Shown: positions 50,211 to 63,010, numbered from the stretch's first letter. The stretch: 64,000 nt of DNA from Ochotona curzoniae (GCF_017591425.1 NW_024467119.1:26881001-26945000); one strand, 5' to 3'. Numbers and translations are program-made. Notes: a model not told the origin generated them from the sequence alone.

Positions 50211-50749
50211 CCAAATCCTTTCACTGACTAAAGAAAAAATCTTTTATGTTCAATCCTTCTCTTCTTTGCTAAATTTCCACTGCATTCTTAAGGTTGCTTT
50301 AAATTTCTGAAAGGATGGGCCCATCGTTTTGCCTTTTATGATAAGGCAAATACTTATCACAAAAGTGCCTTATCCACACTTTCGGAGGACCCTAACACCT
50401 TATTATCAGGACCTCCCATTATCTCTGTGTGTCACTTTATTTTAAGCATTATGGAATTCTCAGGAACTGTTTATTGATTTCTAGAACTTCCTGCCACACT
50501 CTTGAGCAGAGTCCTTGTATGCAAACTCACATGATGTTTCATTTGTCCTCTGTAGATCTCTCAACATTTTCTATATCTAATTCTTGGTTTCCTAGTATCA
50601 TGGCACAAAGTAGTTACCTTACTGAATATTAAGTGAATAAACAAATGAAAAAATATCTTAAAATATTACTGTTTTAAAGATTAAATTCTATCATCAGATA
50701 TGATTATTTTACCGAAACTAGGTTATTTATAAAGTTTCAATTAGGAAAA

Positions 50750-51065
50750 TTAAATCTAGGCAGACATACACACACACAGAGAAACATGAAACAGAGAGGT
50801 CTTCCACACATTGGCCAACTGCCCAAATGCCAGCAACAACCAAGGCAGAGCCAGGGAAAAACTAAGAGCTGGGGACTCTATCAGAATCTCCTGTGAAGTG
50901 GCTGGTAACCGAATGCCTGAGCCATCACTTCTGTGTCCCTGTGTGTGCACTAACAGGAAGTTGGTATCAGAAGTGAAGCAGGACTGGTAATCAGGCACTC
51001 TGATGTAGAACACGGGCATACCATGTGGCATCTTAACTGCTGTGACAAACACCATTCCTACCAAA
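50750..51065 (-). mobile_element. C-SINE relic, antisense
   Basis: 'acacacagagaaacatgaaac', 'caactgcccaaatgccagc', 'caaggcagagccagggaaa', 'gaatgcctgagccatcac', 'aacaggaagttggtatcagaag' and 'catcttaactgctgtgacaa'. Diverged. Confidence 0.75.
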
Positions 51066-51988
51066 TGGATCTTTTACCAGTGTAGCTTTCTTATAGCACA
51101 CTATTTAAAAATTCAGCAAATTATCTCAATCTCCCAAGTACAGACACATTGACTCATACTATCAAGGATGTATTTGTTCATGCCAACATTAATCTCATCT
51201 CACAGCAGTTAAGTCTTAGAAAGCTGTCAAGTTGAAGGTGTTAGCTACGTTTTTTTTCTCAAGAAAGTTCAAATTTTATCAACGGCAACCAATTCTGCCA
51301 GTTACATTTCTTAAAGTGAAAAGTTGACTCAGTTCATGTTTGAGAAAGTTTGTGTCAAATGCTCATCCGCATATTCACAGTTTGTTAGATGCTTGTTTGT
51401 TAGATGTTCAAGTAAAATGAGAACTGCTCATATCTTAAATAACCACACAAATAATTTTCCTCGAGCAAATCATTGTATTACTTATAATGCAGATGTTTCC
51501 TATATAGAGAATTCATCACTTCACCAGAACTTGAAAAAAAAATGTATTCTTAGGGTAGGATTGATTAAAATTATTTAAAAATTAGCATTTTCTGACCTGT
51601 TGCAAATGCCTGGCTGTGAAGTGCATCATGCTAGCAGAACTTGGCAAGGCCATCCTGATTCACACTAAGAAAGTAGTTGTTTGACCCTTCATTGCTTTTG
51701 CGCAGTAATAAAGATGCTGAGACTACAGAATGGCAAAATAAACTTCATATTGTAATGAAATATGAACCCCTAGATCTCCTATTGCCTCCCAGGCCTCACA
51801 GGTTTAGTGGTCCACATTTGGGAACCACTAAGCTAGGGAAACATAAAAAATATTCAACTGATGAGGAGCATTCAACATAGAGTTTCATGTGCACACTACA
51901 GACACACAAACCACACACAAGATTTCCAAGAGTTCAAGAAACATTTACATTATCTCTTAATTGCATTTTTTCAATGAATTTTATGGCG

Positions 51989-51990
<2 letters not shown>

Positions 51991-52026
<36 letters not shown>
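51991..52026. repeat. (GT)n microsatellite
   Basis: About 18 uninterrupted GT units. Confidence 0.96.
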
Positions 52027-52030
<4 letters not shown>

Positions 52031-52239
52031 TTGAAGTAAGGACTAACAGGAAGGAAGCATACTTTATGATGAATTGGAAGAACTGTAAGTCAGGTGGAGA
52101 TTCGAGAAGTCTACCCTGCTGTTTATATATACGAACATTACCATGCAGATACTAAGTAGTAGATGAGAAAAAAGAGGTGTTTCAGGCAAAATCTCCTGAT
52201 TATTACATCAAAAATTAAAGTAACCCAACATGAATGTTT

Positions 52240-52560
52240 TTGAAGACATTATGGTAAGTAAAATAAGTCCATCAAAAATGACAATACCATGTGATTCCAC
52301 TTACATCAAGTACCCAGAGACCTGAAATTCATCTTAACAGAGGGTAGAATGGTGGCTGCCATGAACTAGGCAGAGAGAAGGAGGGATGTGTTTAATAGGC
52401 ACAGTTTCAATTTGGCAAGATAAAGAGCTCGAGATGTATAGTATTGATAGTTGCCCAATAGTACGAATGCATTTGCTCTTACTGAACTGTGTACTTAAAA
52501 TGAGTTAAGACAGGAAATTTTATGTGAATTTAATCACAACAAAATTATAGAAAAAATAAA
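52240..52560 (+). mobile_element. L1 LINE 3' end relic, sense
   Basis: 'gtgattccacttacatcaag' then 'tacccagagacctgaaattc', 'gggtagaatggtggctgcca', 'gcacagtttcaatttggcaag', 'ctgaactgtgtacttaaaatg' and 'ttaatcacaacaaaatt' follow an L1M 3' end. No coding capacity. Confidence 0.75.
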
Positions 52561-52919
52561 GATATAATAACACCATTTTGTCTTCTGGTGAATTAATAGT
52601 TTTAGGACATATATTAAGTTCCCCCAAACAGAGATAAGTATGTGTTATATGGCCTCTGATTTAGAAATAAAACAAACATATTATTATGCAAAAGGAATTT
52701 TATTAATTTGGACAAAATTCCAAATTTCGGAAAATATAGGAGAAACAGGACTATATTAAATTGAACCAGGCATATACAATCAATAAAATTCGGGGTAGGA
52801 AATGTCTACAGGTCCAATCAAGTCAATCTGTAACCAATATACAAATTTTAATCAATATGCTATGGTGCATATTGAAATATTTTAAACTCTTTGATTGAGT
52901 CTTATGATCCTTTGAGGGG

Positions 52920-53930
52920 AAGGTGTCAGTACCCTACTTCATGCTGCCTGTGCCTCTTTTGCCCTGGGCCGTTACAATTTAGTGGATTCTATCCCGCGGG
53001 CTGATTTTTATCTGTAAGCTGTATGGTTCACAGGTCTACACATGGACTTGAGTGGTCCCGTTCAGTGCCAGGTTCTCCATTTGTGGCACTTGTGCCGCTT
53101 TCTCCAGCGAATTTCATTCTCAGGCTCCAGTAGCAGCCTCTGCAGCTACTGACACATGGGTCTCCTCTACCCCCTGCGATCCTGTGAATTGGCCATCCCG
53201 TCATCTGATCAGTCTTTCACTCACTCATGGTTTAAACGACACCTGAAATCAGGGGGACACCAGTTGTATCTTCAAATCGGATCGCAGGGTCGTCACCCGT
53301 GCCTGTTTCCCTGCTGGCGCTCTGGTCTGTGACACACGGCTAAGTCGGAAGATAACTGGGACCTATTTTGGATGGAATCTGTGAAATACCCAGTTGTTAC
53401 TGTTTTCCTAGTGGGACCAATAAAATTCGTTGGATTGCACAGAAAGCCTTTGGAGAGCTGGATGTGGGTTTTCCTCAACCTTAGCATGTATTTAGCTTGC
53501 AGTTCTCCTCTATATACTGGAAATGGTGCATGACGGTGTCACCATTGCAATGGCGGGGTGCTGGTATGAACTCTATCCTGCTCACAGGACCATCTGCACA
53601 GCTCCGCAGCTTTATTTTGGCTTGTGATCGAATTAAAAATGACCTAGACCTGTGATTCTATAGCTTTTTTTGTGACTAAAAGATTCTGTAACTTGATTCA
53701 CCACCTGTGTCCCTGATGATTTTCACTTCCCCCCTGTTTCCTGGTGACACTTGGGCTGCTGATGGAGTATCAGCACTGCTCTGCTGTCTCGGCTGATTAC
53801 CCATGGTCACCAGTCCACAGCTGCCTCTCTGCCACTGGCATGTCCACTCGCAACACCTGGAGTCGGGCCCTCTCTGCTTCTCCTCCACTAATCCTTTGTC
53901 TGGCTTAACGTGTCTTTACCCAATTCCACC
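52920..53930. other. Unassigned CpG-rich block, probable retroelement piece
   Basis: This block has about 25 CpG sites in 945 bp (52970-53910), far above the surrounding intron, and is visibly less AT-rich. It reads as unique text with an AATAAA at 53419 ('gggaccaataaaattcg') and no long ORF. It is not C-SINE sequence. Plausible origins are a young LTR or the 5' part of a lagomorph L1, but I cannot name the family and see no clear target duplication. It ends about 100 bp from an ARHGAP24 exon donor (54036). Confidence 0.55.
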
Positions 53931-54036
53931 AACTTTTCCTTAGTATTTCCTTAGATTGCTCAAAGGAGACTACATACTGGCCAACCAAGATGCAACTGAT
54001 ATAATTTTTGATAACAACGTAATAAAAATAACTTAC

Positions 54037-54158
54037 CCTCCATAATAGTCAAAGGATCTTCCACCTTGGGACGCAAGATATTAGGTCCAAAGACAGTTGC
54101 CAAGTTCTGCACACTCATTTTGTTAACTCCAGAATAGGACTGTACTTCATCCAAGAAT
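54037..54158 (-). CDS. ARHGAP24: ARHGAP24 coding exon, RhoGAP domain
   Basis: This 122-nt exon starts after acceptor 'catgcacaacag' with A completing an Arg codon. It encodes [30 protein letters not shown] and [10 protein letters not shown], then a split Gly codon (donor 'gagg|gtaagt'). It is about residues 269-308. NLATVFGPN is the RhoGAP signature whose conserved asparagines help shape the pocket that binds the small GTPase. The reading joins in phase to both neighbours. The ARHGAP22/24/25 group shares this segment, but the joined product matches ARHGAP24 best. Confidence 0.97.
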
Positions 54159-55570
54159 CTGTTGTGCATGAAAAGAAGACCAAAAGACAAGTGGATTAAA
54201 TTTGTCAGTGGAAGAAAATGGATGATTGAAATTGAAAAAAACTGAAGTATGTTTTAAGCTAAGTTGACCTTAGAGATAAAGCCATTTGGAGAGTCAAGTA
54301 TTTCTCACTTAAATATATGGAAAAAGTAAACTGTAGATTAGGAAGTTTCAAACCTAAGGGAACAAATCAAATATCCACCTGGACCTGGTTTGGTTTGACT
54401 TCCTCTAACAATAATTTGGAATCAATGTGTTTGGACAATTCTAATATGAGCTTGAAAGTCAGTACTGTGAATTTCCTTCTTGTCTTTTAGTGAAGTTACA
54501 TTTATATAAATACTAAACTCAAGAACAATACATAAAACATTCCAATATAATCCTGTATATTAAAGAGTGGGGAACAAGCCCTCTTGAAAGAAGGACTTAT
54601 AAACTACAAACTTAGTCTATTAAAAAAATTAAATCTAACTCAGGAAATAAATCATTAGTTCTACTGACAGGAAAAAGCAGTAAGCACAAATTATTTCAAT
54701 TTACTAGTTGCTAAAAATGAGAGTCATGGAAAAATACTTTTAATAGAAGAGACTTTTTTTCGTCCATGAACTCTTCTTTACTTCTATAGGAATCTTGATT
54801 ATTCCATGGCTTGCTAATTGCACTGATGGACACAATGAGAAACAGAAATAAAAATACCAACTACATAGCACTACTATGAATGGTTCTTGGTGCAAAGTTG
54901 TTAAATCCTCAAAGGGAAGTACTGCTATTATTGCCAGTTTACAGATGAGAGCAAGTTAAGGAGCTGACAGTTGGTACATATTAGGGCTGAAATGTGACCC
55001 CTGGTGGTCTGACCCTCAAGTTCATGCTCTGAAGTACTCGATCATGACTTTCCAAAAAGTGCCTATTTTATAGGTTTATGATTGTTACATGATGGGATTT
55101 CAAAAGATTCATTGAGAATGAGAAAAAAAGTATAAATGTATTTCAATGCAAAACTGTTTTTTAATTGAATGGCACTTTTTACATATGCATTTTCCATGGT
55201 TTTACAGAAAAACATCTTCAAACTCAACCCGCAGGAAAACCGAGGCAAAGAATGTATGAAATATCTGAACTATCTGACAGCAAAAACAAAACAAAACCTA
55301 CTAAAATGCGTAAGGAGAGATCAAGTATTTCTATTGTGAACACAAAGATCTCAAACCAGAATTTCTTCTCTTTTGTTTATGGAAACATAGCCCTTTTATT
55401 CTCCATCATGATACCATGCATTGGCTCAAAAATGACAAAAGCCTCACATGTTAGTATTTACAGTAGTTAACTCAGAGCAATTAAGTGATGATATTTGTTG
55501 ACAAACATAAATTACTGTCAGGAGAAATACAATATGCTTCAGTTTTGTTCCCCTTTAAGACAATTCTTAC
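54159..55570 (-). other. ARHGAP24: ARHGAP24 intron
   Basis: A 1.4-kb phase-2 intron with donor 'gtaaga'. It contains one antisense MIR relic at about 54.87-55.05 kb; the rest is AT-rich with nothing recognised. Confidence 0.85.
54870..55050 (-). repeat. MIR relic, antisense
   Basis: 'agtactgctattattgccag' and 'tttacagatgagagcaagttaag', then 'tggtctgaccctcaagttcatg', follow an antisense MIR. Confidence 0.7.
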
Positions 55571-55644
55571 CTGCAAATGTACTTTAGGAGGTTGTAATTG
55601 ACCACTGGCAAACTCTTCACCTGCTTGGCTAATTCCTTAACACC
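55571..55644 (-). CDS. ARHGAP24: ARHGAP24 coding exon, RhoGAP domain
   Basis: This 74-nt exon has acceptor 'gttcttag' and donor 'gcag|gtaaga'. It encodes GVKELAKQVKSLPVV and NYNLLKYIC and ends with AG of an Arg codon completed by the next exon. It is about residues 244-267, central helices of the RhoGAP fold with the typical P-x-x-N-Y-N-L-L-K-Y pattern seen in this family. It begins in phase 0 directly after ...SKEEEA of the preceding exon. Confidence 0.96.
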
Positions 55645-58019
55645 CTAAGAACAAAGAGTAAGGAGAATAAATCGTTACCTCTCTGTGTTTGTTGGTGTTG
55701 AAGTTAAGTCCAGCTGCAATTGGCTGTGCTGCTCTTTTAACAAAACATTAATACCATCTGTGCTCAATGAGAGATGTTTCTATGAAAATTTGCTATCACC
55801 ATGGTGAACACAATAGAAATATTTTCTACGATGCTAAATATCTCCATAAGTGCTGTTACTTATGGAGAAGCATATGTAAATAAAACTCTTTAAACACTTA
55901 TAGCATTTTTTTCTGATATGACTGGACAATGAAGGTGGTCTCAATTATATCAATGTTTCCCTTAAAAAAAGGCTCTAAACAGTGACCCAGAACATACATA
56001 AACACAGGCCTACAGACTGCACTGATTCTGTCATGGCTACACTTGTGTCAGGGACTGGAAAGTCTCATTTTCCAGGAAACTTCATAAGAGATTAATTTAT
56101 TTCTTTTCATTACCTATTTGCCTCTAAATTCAAATGAGCTCAGAAGTAAAATGGTTAATGCAATCAGGTTTTATTTCCCTGCTCCTTATGAAAAACTGTG
56201 TCATGTGTTTAGAGCGCATAGAATTTCTATAAAAACTACTGCTCCGGCAGCACTAAAGCAGCCAGACACTATTACATGATTGAATAAGCTGCATTTGCAA
56301 ACAAACAAACAAAACAAACAAAAATAACGCTGTTTTTGACAATAATGCAAGAAAATTTGATGGGAGCAGGATAGAGAATAGGCCTTTGAACAAGAGGTCT
56401 GGGACAACTAGACATTCTCATGGAAACGGAATGTAAAGGTTCCCCTTCCATAGGTTCCCATGCATTTTAAACAAAGTCAATAACAGTCATAGACATAAGT
56501 GCAACAGCTGAATATTGAAGTCCTAGTACAGGAGTCTTTGTGATTTGTGCTAACAAAGGCCTTCTAATCCCACAGCTGACAAAGCAAACAGATAAACTTG
56601 GCTTTATCAAAATTTAAAACCTTGGTGCTTCAAAGACAGCATCAAGGAAATGAGTACATGAGTCACACAAAGAGGAAAATATTTGCAAGTTATATATGTG
56701 CGTCTATGTAAATAGGGAAAACTCATATGGCTTTCTATCTAAACTAGGAAAATGCATAAACTTTTAGATAACATGGACAATATATTAATTTACAGGTGAT
56801 TTAAAGTAAAATGGAGGAGAGGCATAGGTTATATGTAAATACTTTGTCATTTCATATGAGAGACAGAACATTTACATACTTTGGAACACTGCAGGGTTCT
56901 AGAACCAATCCCCGTAGGCACTGGAATTATTCTAGCCTAAGTAATAGAGAAGTCTTCTACATTATCCACAGAACATACACAAAGCCAACGTGCGCTTTGA
57001 AGGATATTCACATCATCAGCCTTTAGGATGCTTTCATTCCAACCTCAGTGAGGAGATTCCACCTTGTGCACATGAGGATGGTTGTCACAAGCCACACAGA
57101 GCAAAACAAGTGATGACAGAGATGCAGAAAATTACAACCTGCTCCCATTGTCTGTAGGCCCAGAAATTCTTGCAAGAAACATGAAATTATATGGTCATGT
57201 TATATCAATGCTTACAACATCATAGTAGTCCAACAATGTAACTAAAACATATGTCCTTCAATGGATGAATGGATAGACAGTAGAGTATTATATAGAAATA
57301 AAAAGAAATTAAATAATGATATTCAGTAAAACACATATAAAATGGTAAAAACAGCAGTTGCAAGAAATCACATGTTGAATTATCCCATTTATAAGAAATG
57401 TTCAGAATAGGCAAATCTATTGTGACAGAAAATAGATTAGTTGTATGTCCCGAGGATAGAGGTAAATAGGAAGGGTGGGTGGTTTATTTGAAGGTGATAC
57501 AAATCTTGTAAATACTCCAAAATAAGAATTTAGTATTTGCACAACTCTGAGAATTTACCAGCTAGTGATCTGCATAGTTCAAATGACTGGTTATAAAGTG
57601 CACAAATCATATACCAATAAAGTTGTTTTCGCAATGCAAGCAGTGGATGTAAATCCTTGCCCACTACTGGTGCTGATTAGGCAGCACCCAATGAAAAGTG
57701 GATTATAAAATATACACCCACTTTTTTTTTCATGGAATACATGAGCTGTGTGGCAGTAGAATCGACCATTCAGTGAGCTGAAAGTGACAAGCAGGGCTGA
57801 TATTATTATTCAGCCATGTTCATTTCAGGAGAAAAAAAGAATCACAAAAATAGCATCCACACTGTAGTGTATAACATCTAAAGGTGTATGATGTCAATAC
57901 ACAGCACACATAGCAGGAAACAAACCAAGAATTGGACAGAGGGAAACTTATAAAGACTCAGAAAACTGACAACTCCAAGCAGAAGCTTATTTGGAAAGAA
58001 CAGATACGGATCAACGTAC
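55645..58019 (-). other. ARHGAP24: ARHGAP24 intron
   Basis: A 2.4-kb phase-0 intron with donor 'gtacgt' at 58019 and acceptor 'gttcttag'. A sense-strand L1 relic fills about 56.56-57.62 kb. The remainder is AT-rich without recognised features. Confidence 0.85.
56560..57620 (+). mobile_element. L1 LINE ORF2 end and 3' UTR relic
   Basis: 'cttggctttatcaaaattta', 'ggtgcttcaaagacagcatc', 'gaggaaaatatttgcaagtt' and 'ccttcaatggatgaatggat' are successive pieces of the L1 ORF2 3' end. Decayed and non-coding. Confidence 0.75.
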
Positions 58020-58152
58020 GGCCTCCTCTTCCTTGCTGAGCAGTTTGGCACATGACAGGAAGTCTTCATACTTCGCATAAGGGACCACCGGTTCTGGAAG
58101 TTCCCGGAGATACAGTTTAAGCAGGGATGCCACTGTATGCACGTCCGTGTTG
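58020..58152 (-). CDS. ARHGAP24: ARHGAP24 coding exon, RhoGAP domain
   Basis: This 133-nt exon starts after acceptor 'ctctctccacag' with one base that finishes a Ser codon. It encodes [29 protein letters not shown] and [15 protein letters not shown] (donor 'gcc|gtacgt'). It is about residues 200-243. The [12 protein letters not shown] motif carries the conserved Lys and Arg that stabilise the GAP-GTPase interface. The catalytic arginine finger (GLFRLPG region) and the N-terminal PH domain lie in upstream exons beyond 64000, so GAP activity cannot be judged fully here. One residue (PEPVVPY) differs from the PEPVIPY I recall for human. Confidence 0.97.
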
Positions 58153-58604
58153 CTGTGGAGAGAGAAGTATGAAAAAATCTGTAGGACTGAACTTAACATC
58201 ATTTGGCTTAGTTTTCACTAAATCTGTCCACAGGTCAGAATTCTATTCAAGTTGGCAACAGAATTGATTGACCCAGTTTCTAGGGAGCAGGCACTTATGT
58301 CATGGCTGTTAGATGCCATCCCAGGTGGGGCAGAGTGGCACACTGCCGATCCTTCAGAATCCTTCATGTGCTTCCAACATCTCAAAATTGTCAATAAAAG
58401 GGATAACTTATGAAGACAACAACTTATTGGACTTTAAATAAAATGCAATACAATTTTTGAATTTATGAAATCCACATGTCCAAATTTAATGCTGAATGTA
58501 ATCCCAAATGAGTCCTTGCTTCATCCCTTAAAATGTGGAACTGAATTTTGAGAAAGTACTGTGATTGGTTACGGATTCTGGATGTTTATTGTATGCTATA
58601 ACTT

Positions 58605-58880
58605 ATTTTTTAAAAGATGCATTTGTTTGAATGGGAAAGAGAGAGGAAGGGAGGCAGGTATGATCATCCATCTGGATCACTTCCCAAGATTCTGCAACTG
58701 CCAGGAAGTCCATCCGGCTCTCCTGCATGGGTGACACATGCGCATGCATTCTGACCATCTTCTGTTGCGTTTCTAGCTGCATTAGTAAGGGGCATCTAAA
58801 ACTCGGACCAGTGCTCCTAATGGGATGTTGGAGTCATTGCAGGCCACTTAGCCCAGTGGCCTGACAAAGTTGGCTCAGCT
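58605..58880 (-). mobile_element. C-SINE relic, antisense
   Basis: 'ttttttaaaagatgcatttg', 'gaaagagagaggaagggagg', 'atcacttcccaagattctgc' and 'catccggctctcctgcatgg', ending near 'ggccacttagcccagtggcc'. Diverged. Confidence 0.7.
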
Positions 58881-61800
58881 ATGCTGGAACTTTATTTAGA
58901 AGAGCTAATTTTGAAGATGACTATTTCTTAGCTTAATTACTTGTCTACTATTCTAAAATAGATGATTTTTTTTGAAACAGAAAGTGATATAAACACAATG
59001 AAATTGTGACAAATATTTCATATAATTTGCATATTTTATTTTTATTTCCTGCTGAATACAAGTTGGGAAATTTGCTAAAATATGAACTCCTAGCTCGCTG
59101 TCTGTGTTCCTTTCAAGATTCCCTGTTAACCTGCGAGGTCCGGTGGCAAGAACACAGGGAGCTGTTGCTTTGGAGGAGGGTCAGTCGTGTGAAAAGCCCT
59201 CTGGTTGTTAGGTAGCACAAAGTGGGACAATGAACAAGTCAGGGGTAACAGGAACTGCCAGACAACAAGCTCCTGGCGGGGTATGCCCTGAGAAATCTGG
59301 GTTACCTGCGGCAGCAATCACTCTCATCACAATGGTGGCTTGACACACCTGTATGAGCTGTGACAGTGTGTCCACGGCTCTCAATTTCACAGGCACGTGT
59401 TGATTTCATTACTTATCGCCTGTACTTTTACTGGGTATTGGAAGTAACAGAAAATAATGGGTAGGGCTAGTGAGGATTTTTTTTAAATATATTTTTCTGC
59501 CTTCCTCTTAGCCTGTAATCAAGTGGGAACAGTAGCAATTGAACTGGTAATCATACAACTCCGTAATTATGAAGTGTGGTGGTGAGCAGTGCTAAGAAAA
59601 ATCATTACATGATATCTAATATGAGAGGACTAACCCAAGGTTTAGATGGCCTCCTTGGAAGAAAGATACTACAACCAAGATCTGAAGGGTGTGTGAGGAT
59701 ACTTCAAGAGTTTGTAAGGGGAAAAGCTGATGGAAAATGGAATTAAAAGTAAGTTCATCTGGATGAAAACAATTGTGGAATCCATACAAAACTCTTTCAT
59801 GATACGAGCTATTCTGAACTGTATGAAGACTACTCAATTCCTAGACTTCATTTTTTTTTTTGTATCAAAATAAGCTTTTATTCTAAATTAGTTTTTCAAG
59901 AGCTGTTTTTGAGTAAACTTGTATGCAATGAACTGAGACAGGACAGGAAAAATGCAGTTCTGATCAAGCAAGGAAGGAAAACAGAGCTTGAAGTAGAGAG
60001 GACGTTTATGTGCTTGAAGAACTGACAAATTCAGGGAATGTGGGCCTGGACAAGGTTTGAGCAGTGGGCTGCATCTCCAAGGATTTCGGAACACTGCCTA
60101 GCTTGGAGCAAAGGCTGGGGGTTTCCATTCATCAACACTGGAATCCATCAGAGGCACCGTGCAGTACTGCAGATGTGAAAGTGCCACGTGGAATCTGATA
60201 GGGTCTGTTCTAACTGATGGCTTTTATTCTTTGCATAATGGATATTTTTTCCTTTAGAATTCAGAATTAACAGGCAATGTAGAAAAATCCATCGCAAAGT
60301 TTATAAAGAAAATCAATGCACATATCTAAGATGCTTTGAAAGCAGAATGAGTTTACTAGTTCCTAAACAGAATTTTCCTCAGTTTAAAAAACAACAGATC
60401 CAAGAGAGTGTTTTGCTCGCTCTATGGCAAACAACTCTATTTTGTGCTGATCAGACCCACCTGTGTTTCTCTTGCTATATAGGAAGCTTCTGACCTTGAA
60501 GGAAGAGTCATTAATGATAAAACCTAGCATGATGCAGGATATTCAGTACAACCTATTCCAAAAGTGATTTTCATTCTGTTCTAAACCAAGTCACTACCAT
60601 AACTGTGTTTGTTCTGCTATCCAAGTCAACCACAACGCTGTTCATTTATAAGGGCAAAATGGAATGACATGGAACATATGTCAAATAAACACATTTTTAT
60701 AAAAATAAATACATATCTCAGTATATATGTATATATACTTCCCATGACTGTGTAAATAAAAGAGCAAATATCCATGAATAAATGGAATACAAAATTTAGA
60801 TCAAGAAACATACAAATATTTAACAAGAATCGTGTTTTATTTTCATTGGTGATCTATTCATTACACTGTTTTTGCTCGGATATATTATATCTAACGTAAC
60901 TTTCTTGCTGGTTCCTTTATTTGACTTAACGGAAGTGAAACGTTTTTTGTGAGCTGTGGTACTTACAACATTAGCCCACTAGATGGCAAGATTGCAAAGT
61001 TAGACTTAGTGTGAGGACGCGAAAATTGCGAAGCAGGAAAGACTGTAGATTCATTCTTTGTCTGCCAGCAATTTTCTGAGCACTAGAGCTGCTGTGGGAT
61101 TTTAAGAACAGAGATATCCGAACTACAAATTGAGATAAGAGATAGAGTGGGATGGTCATTTTATTCCTTCCCTAAAGTGACAGGTTGCAATAACTTGCTA
61201 ACATCAAAGTGGACACAGTTAATTACATAAGAAATGATGAGGACCAGATGACCAAGGATATTTGCTTTTTTTTCATTTAATAAAGGTTATTAAATTTTTG
61301 CTTAAAGGCTTGAACTTCAAAGTTTATGACTCTCTTTCGTATTATGTTAAACTTCAATTACACTAAAGAAACAGAAATTTCACATTTTTTTTTTTACTGT
61401 TCTCATTTTTACTTTGTCTTTTCCCACAGAATGAAAGAAATAATTAGCTGTGGACTGTCTTGCTCATGTTTTGCCAATTCTGATTCACCGTACAGGTTAA
61501 TTACCGCTCTGCCCCGATTGTCAGTAAGCTACCTCTTGCAACTGGGTGAATTTCCATGTTTCTTTGTAAAATCTTGCTGTATATCCACTCTCCAAAAACA
61601 TCAACTGGTAGTGCTCACTCTCAAGCCTGATACTTCTTATTAAAAACCCATTACCTTAATTAATATATACCTTAATATGTGAAATCAGTTAGTCACATAG
61701 CTATGCAATATGTTGGTTGCCTTCTGTACCTAGAAGAACGCATCATCTTTGCCTCAAAGGAATACATCTTGACCTTCACCAAAATGAACTAAAGAGCCTG

Positions 61801-62322
61801 TTTGTTGTGGCAAAAGTCTCGGTAACTCTGCAGAATAAAATTGCTGTTTTGTTCACAACACCAATAATACCTCGATACACATCAGACTTTCAATGCAACT
61901 GCACATACAGAAAAACTTTTTGGCTATTCACCGAAGTAGATGAAGCTTTATGTTCAAGATTTTTTTTTTTAGCAGACGTTCAAACCATCTGGTAATGTCA
62001 AATATGAACAGATGCGAGTCTCTTTCACTTATCTGCTGGCAGAATCTGTTTAGAAATTAAGATAAGACATCAGGTTCACTATATCCAGTAATAGCAAAAG
62101 GTAGAACTAGGCAATTGTTACCAGACCAAGAGGAGCTGATTAGCAATCGGTTTTATTTTTCATGGTCTCTTGCACCTGGACTTCATTTACAAAACCTATT
62201 TTTCATGATTGGCAGGATTTTATATTCTTATGAGTCTTTTTCTTTCCCAGGTTATCCATCACCCACTCTCCAATATGAGGGATCTTCAAAAAGATCATGA
62301 AAATGAAAATTAGAAACTATTT

Positions 62323-62650
62323 TAGGGTCTGGCATAGTAGCCTGGTATCTGGAGTCTTGTCTTGCATGCACAGGAATCCCATCAGCATACTGGTTTGTGT
62401 CCCGGCTACTCCACTTCCCATCTGGCTCCCTGCCTATGGAATGGAAAAGCAGTTGAGGATGGCCCAAAGCCATGGGATTCTGCACCGGTATGGGGACCTG
62501 GAGGAAGTTCCTGGCTTCTGGCTTTGGCTCAGCTGAGCACTGGCTGTTGCAGCCACGTGGGGAGTGAATCAGTAGACGGATCTTTCTTTCTGTGTCTCCT
62601 TTTCTTTGTATATCTGCCTTTCTAACAAAAACAAATAAATCTTTAAAAAT
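62323..62650 (+). mobile_element. C-SINE, forward, full length
   Basis: 'agggtctggcatagtagcct', 'tcccggctactccacttccc', 'aaaagcagttgaggatggcc', 'gtggggagtgaatcagtagac' and tail 'ctaacaaaaacaaataaatc'. Flanks share 'ctatttta', a possible short target duplication. Confidence 0.9.
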
Positions 62651-62719
62651 CCCTATTTTATTTTTGTACTAATATCTGGTTTATAACTCCATTTTTCTAT
62701 AACTATTTTAATGCAAGAA

Positions 62720-63010
62720 GGATAAAAACACAGAAAGACCCATTCAAAGAAAGAAAGAGGGCTATCACATCAGCTAATTCACTCCCCTAGTGCCCATAAT
62801 GGCGGGGACTGATTCAGGGTAAGAGCAGAGAGCTGGGAATTTCATCCAGCTCTCCAATGTGGATATCAGGAATCCAATTACTTGAGCCAACAGCATTGTC
62901 TCCCAGACTCTGCCACAGCAAGCGGCTGGGGGTCAGAGTAAAAACTGGCATGTACAGCTTTGTGCTACACGGGAGGTGGATTGCAGCCTCCATGTGTCTG
63001 TCTTGGGTTT
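62720..63010 (-). mobile_element. C-SINE relic, antisense
   Basis: 'acagaaagacccattcaaag', 'aattcactcccctagtgccc', 'gagagctgggaatttcatcc', 'ggaatccaattacttgagcc' and 'agtaaaaactggcatgtac'. It follows the forward SINE within about 70 bp, giving an inverted SINE pair. Confidence 0.75.

Larger units (their letters stand above)
45771..54036 (-). other. ARHGAP24: ARHGAP24 intron
   Basis: An 8.3-kb phase-1 intron with donor 'gtaagt' at 54036 and acceptor AG at 45772-45771. It contains an old SINE (46.06 kb), a MER5-like relic (46.97 kb), a long antisense L1 relic (48.6-50.2 kb), an antisense SINE (50.75 kb), a GT repeat (51.99 kb), a sense L1 3' relic (52.24 kb) and an unassigned CpG-rich block (52.92-53.93 kb). 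The remaining parts (46.4-46.9, 47.1-48.6, 50.2-50.7, 51.1-51.9 and 52.6-52.9 kb) are AT-rich with nothing I recognise. Confidence 0.8.

Noticed and set aside
59126..59396. Locally GC-richer segment considered as the missing upstream ARHGAP24 exon
   Set aside because: None of its frames encodes the expected arginine-finger region and there is no suitable acceptor/donor pair in the right phase.
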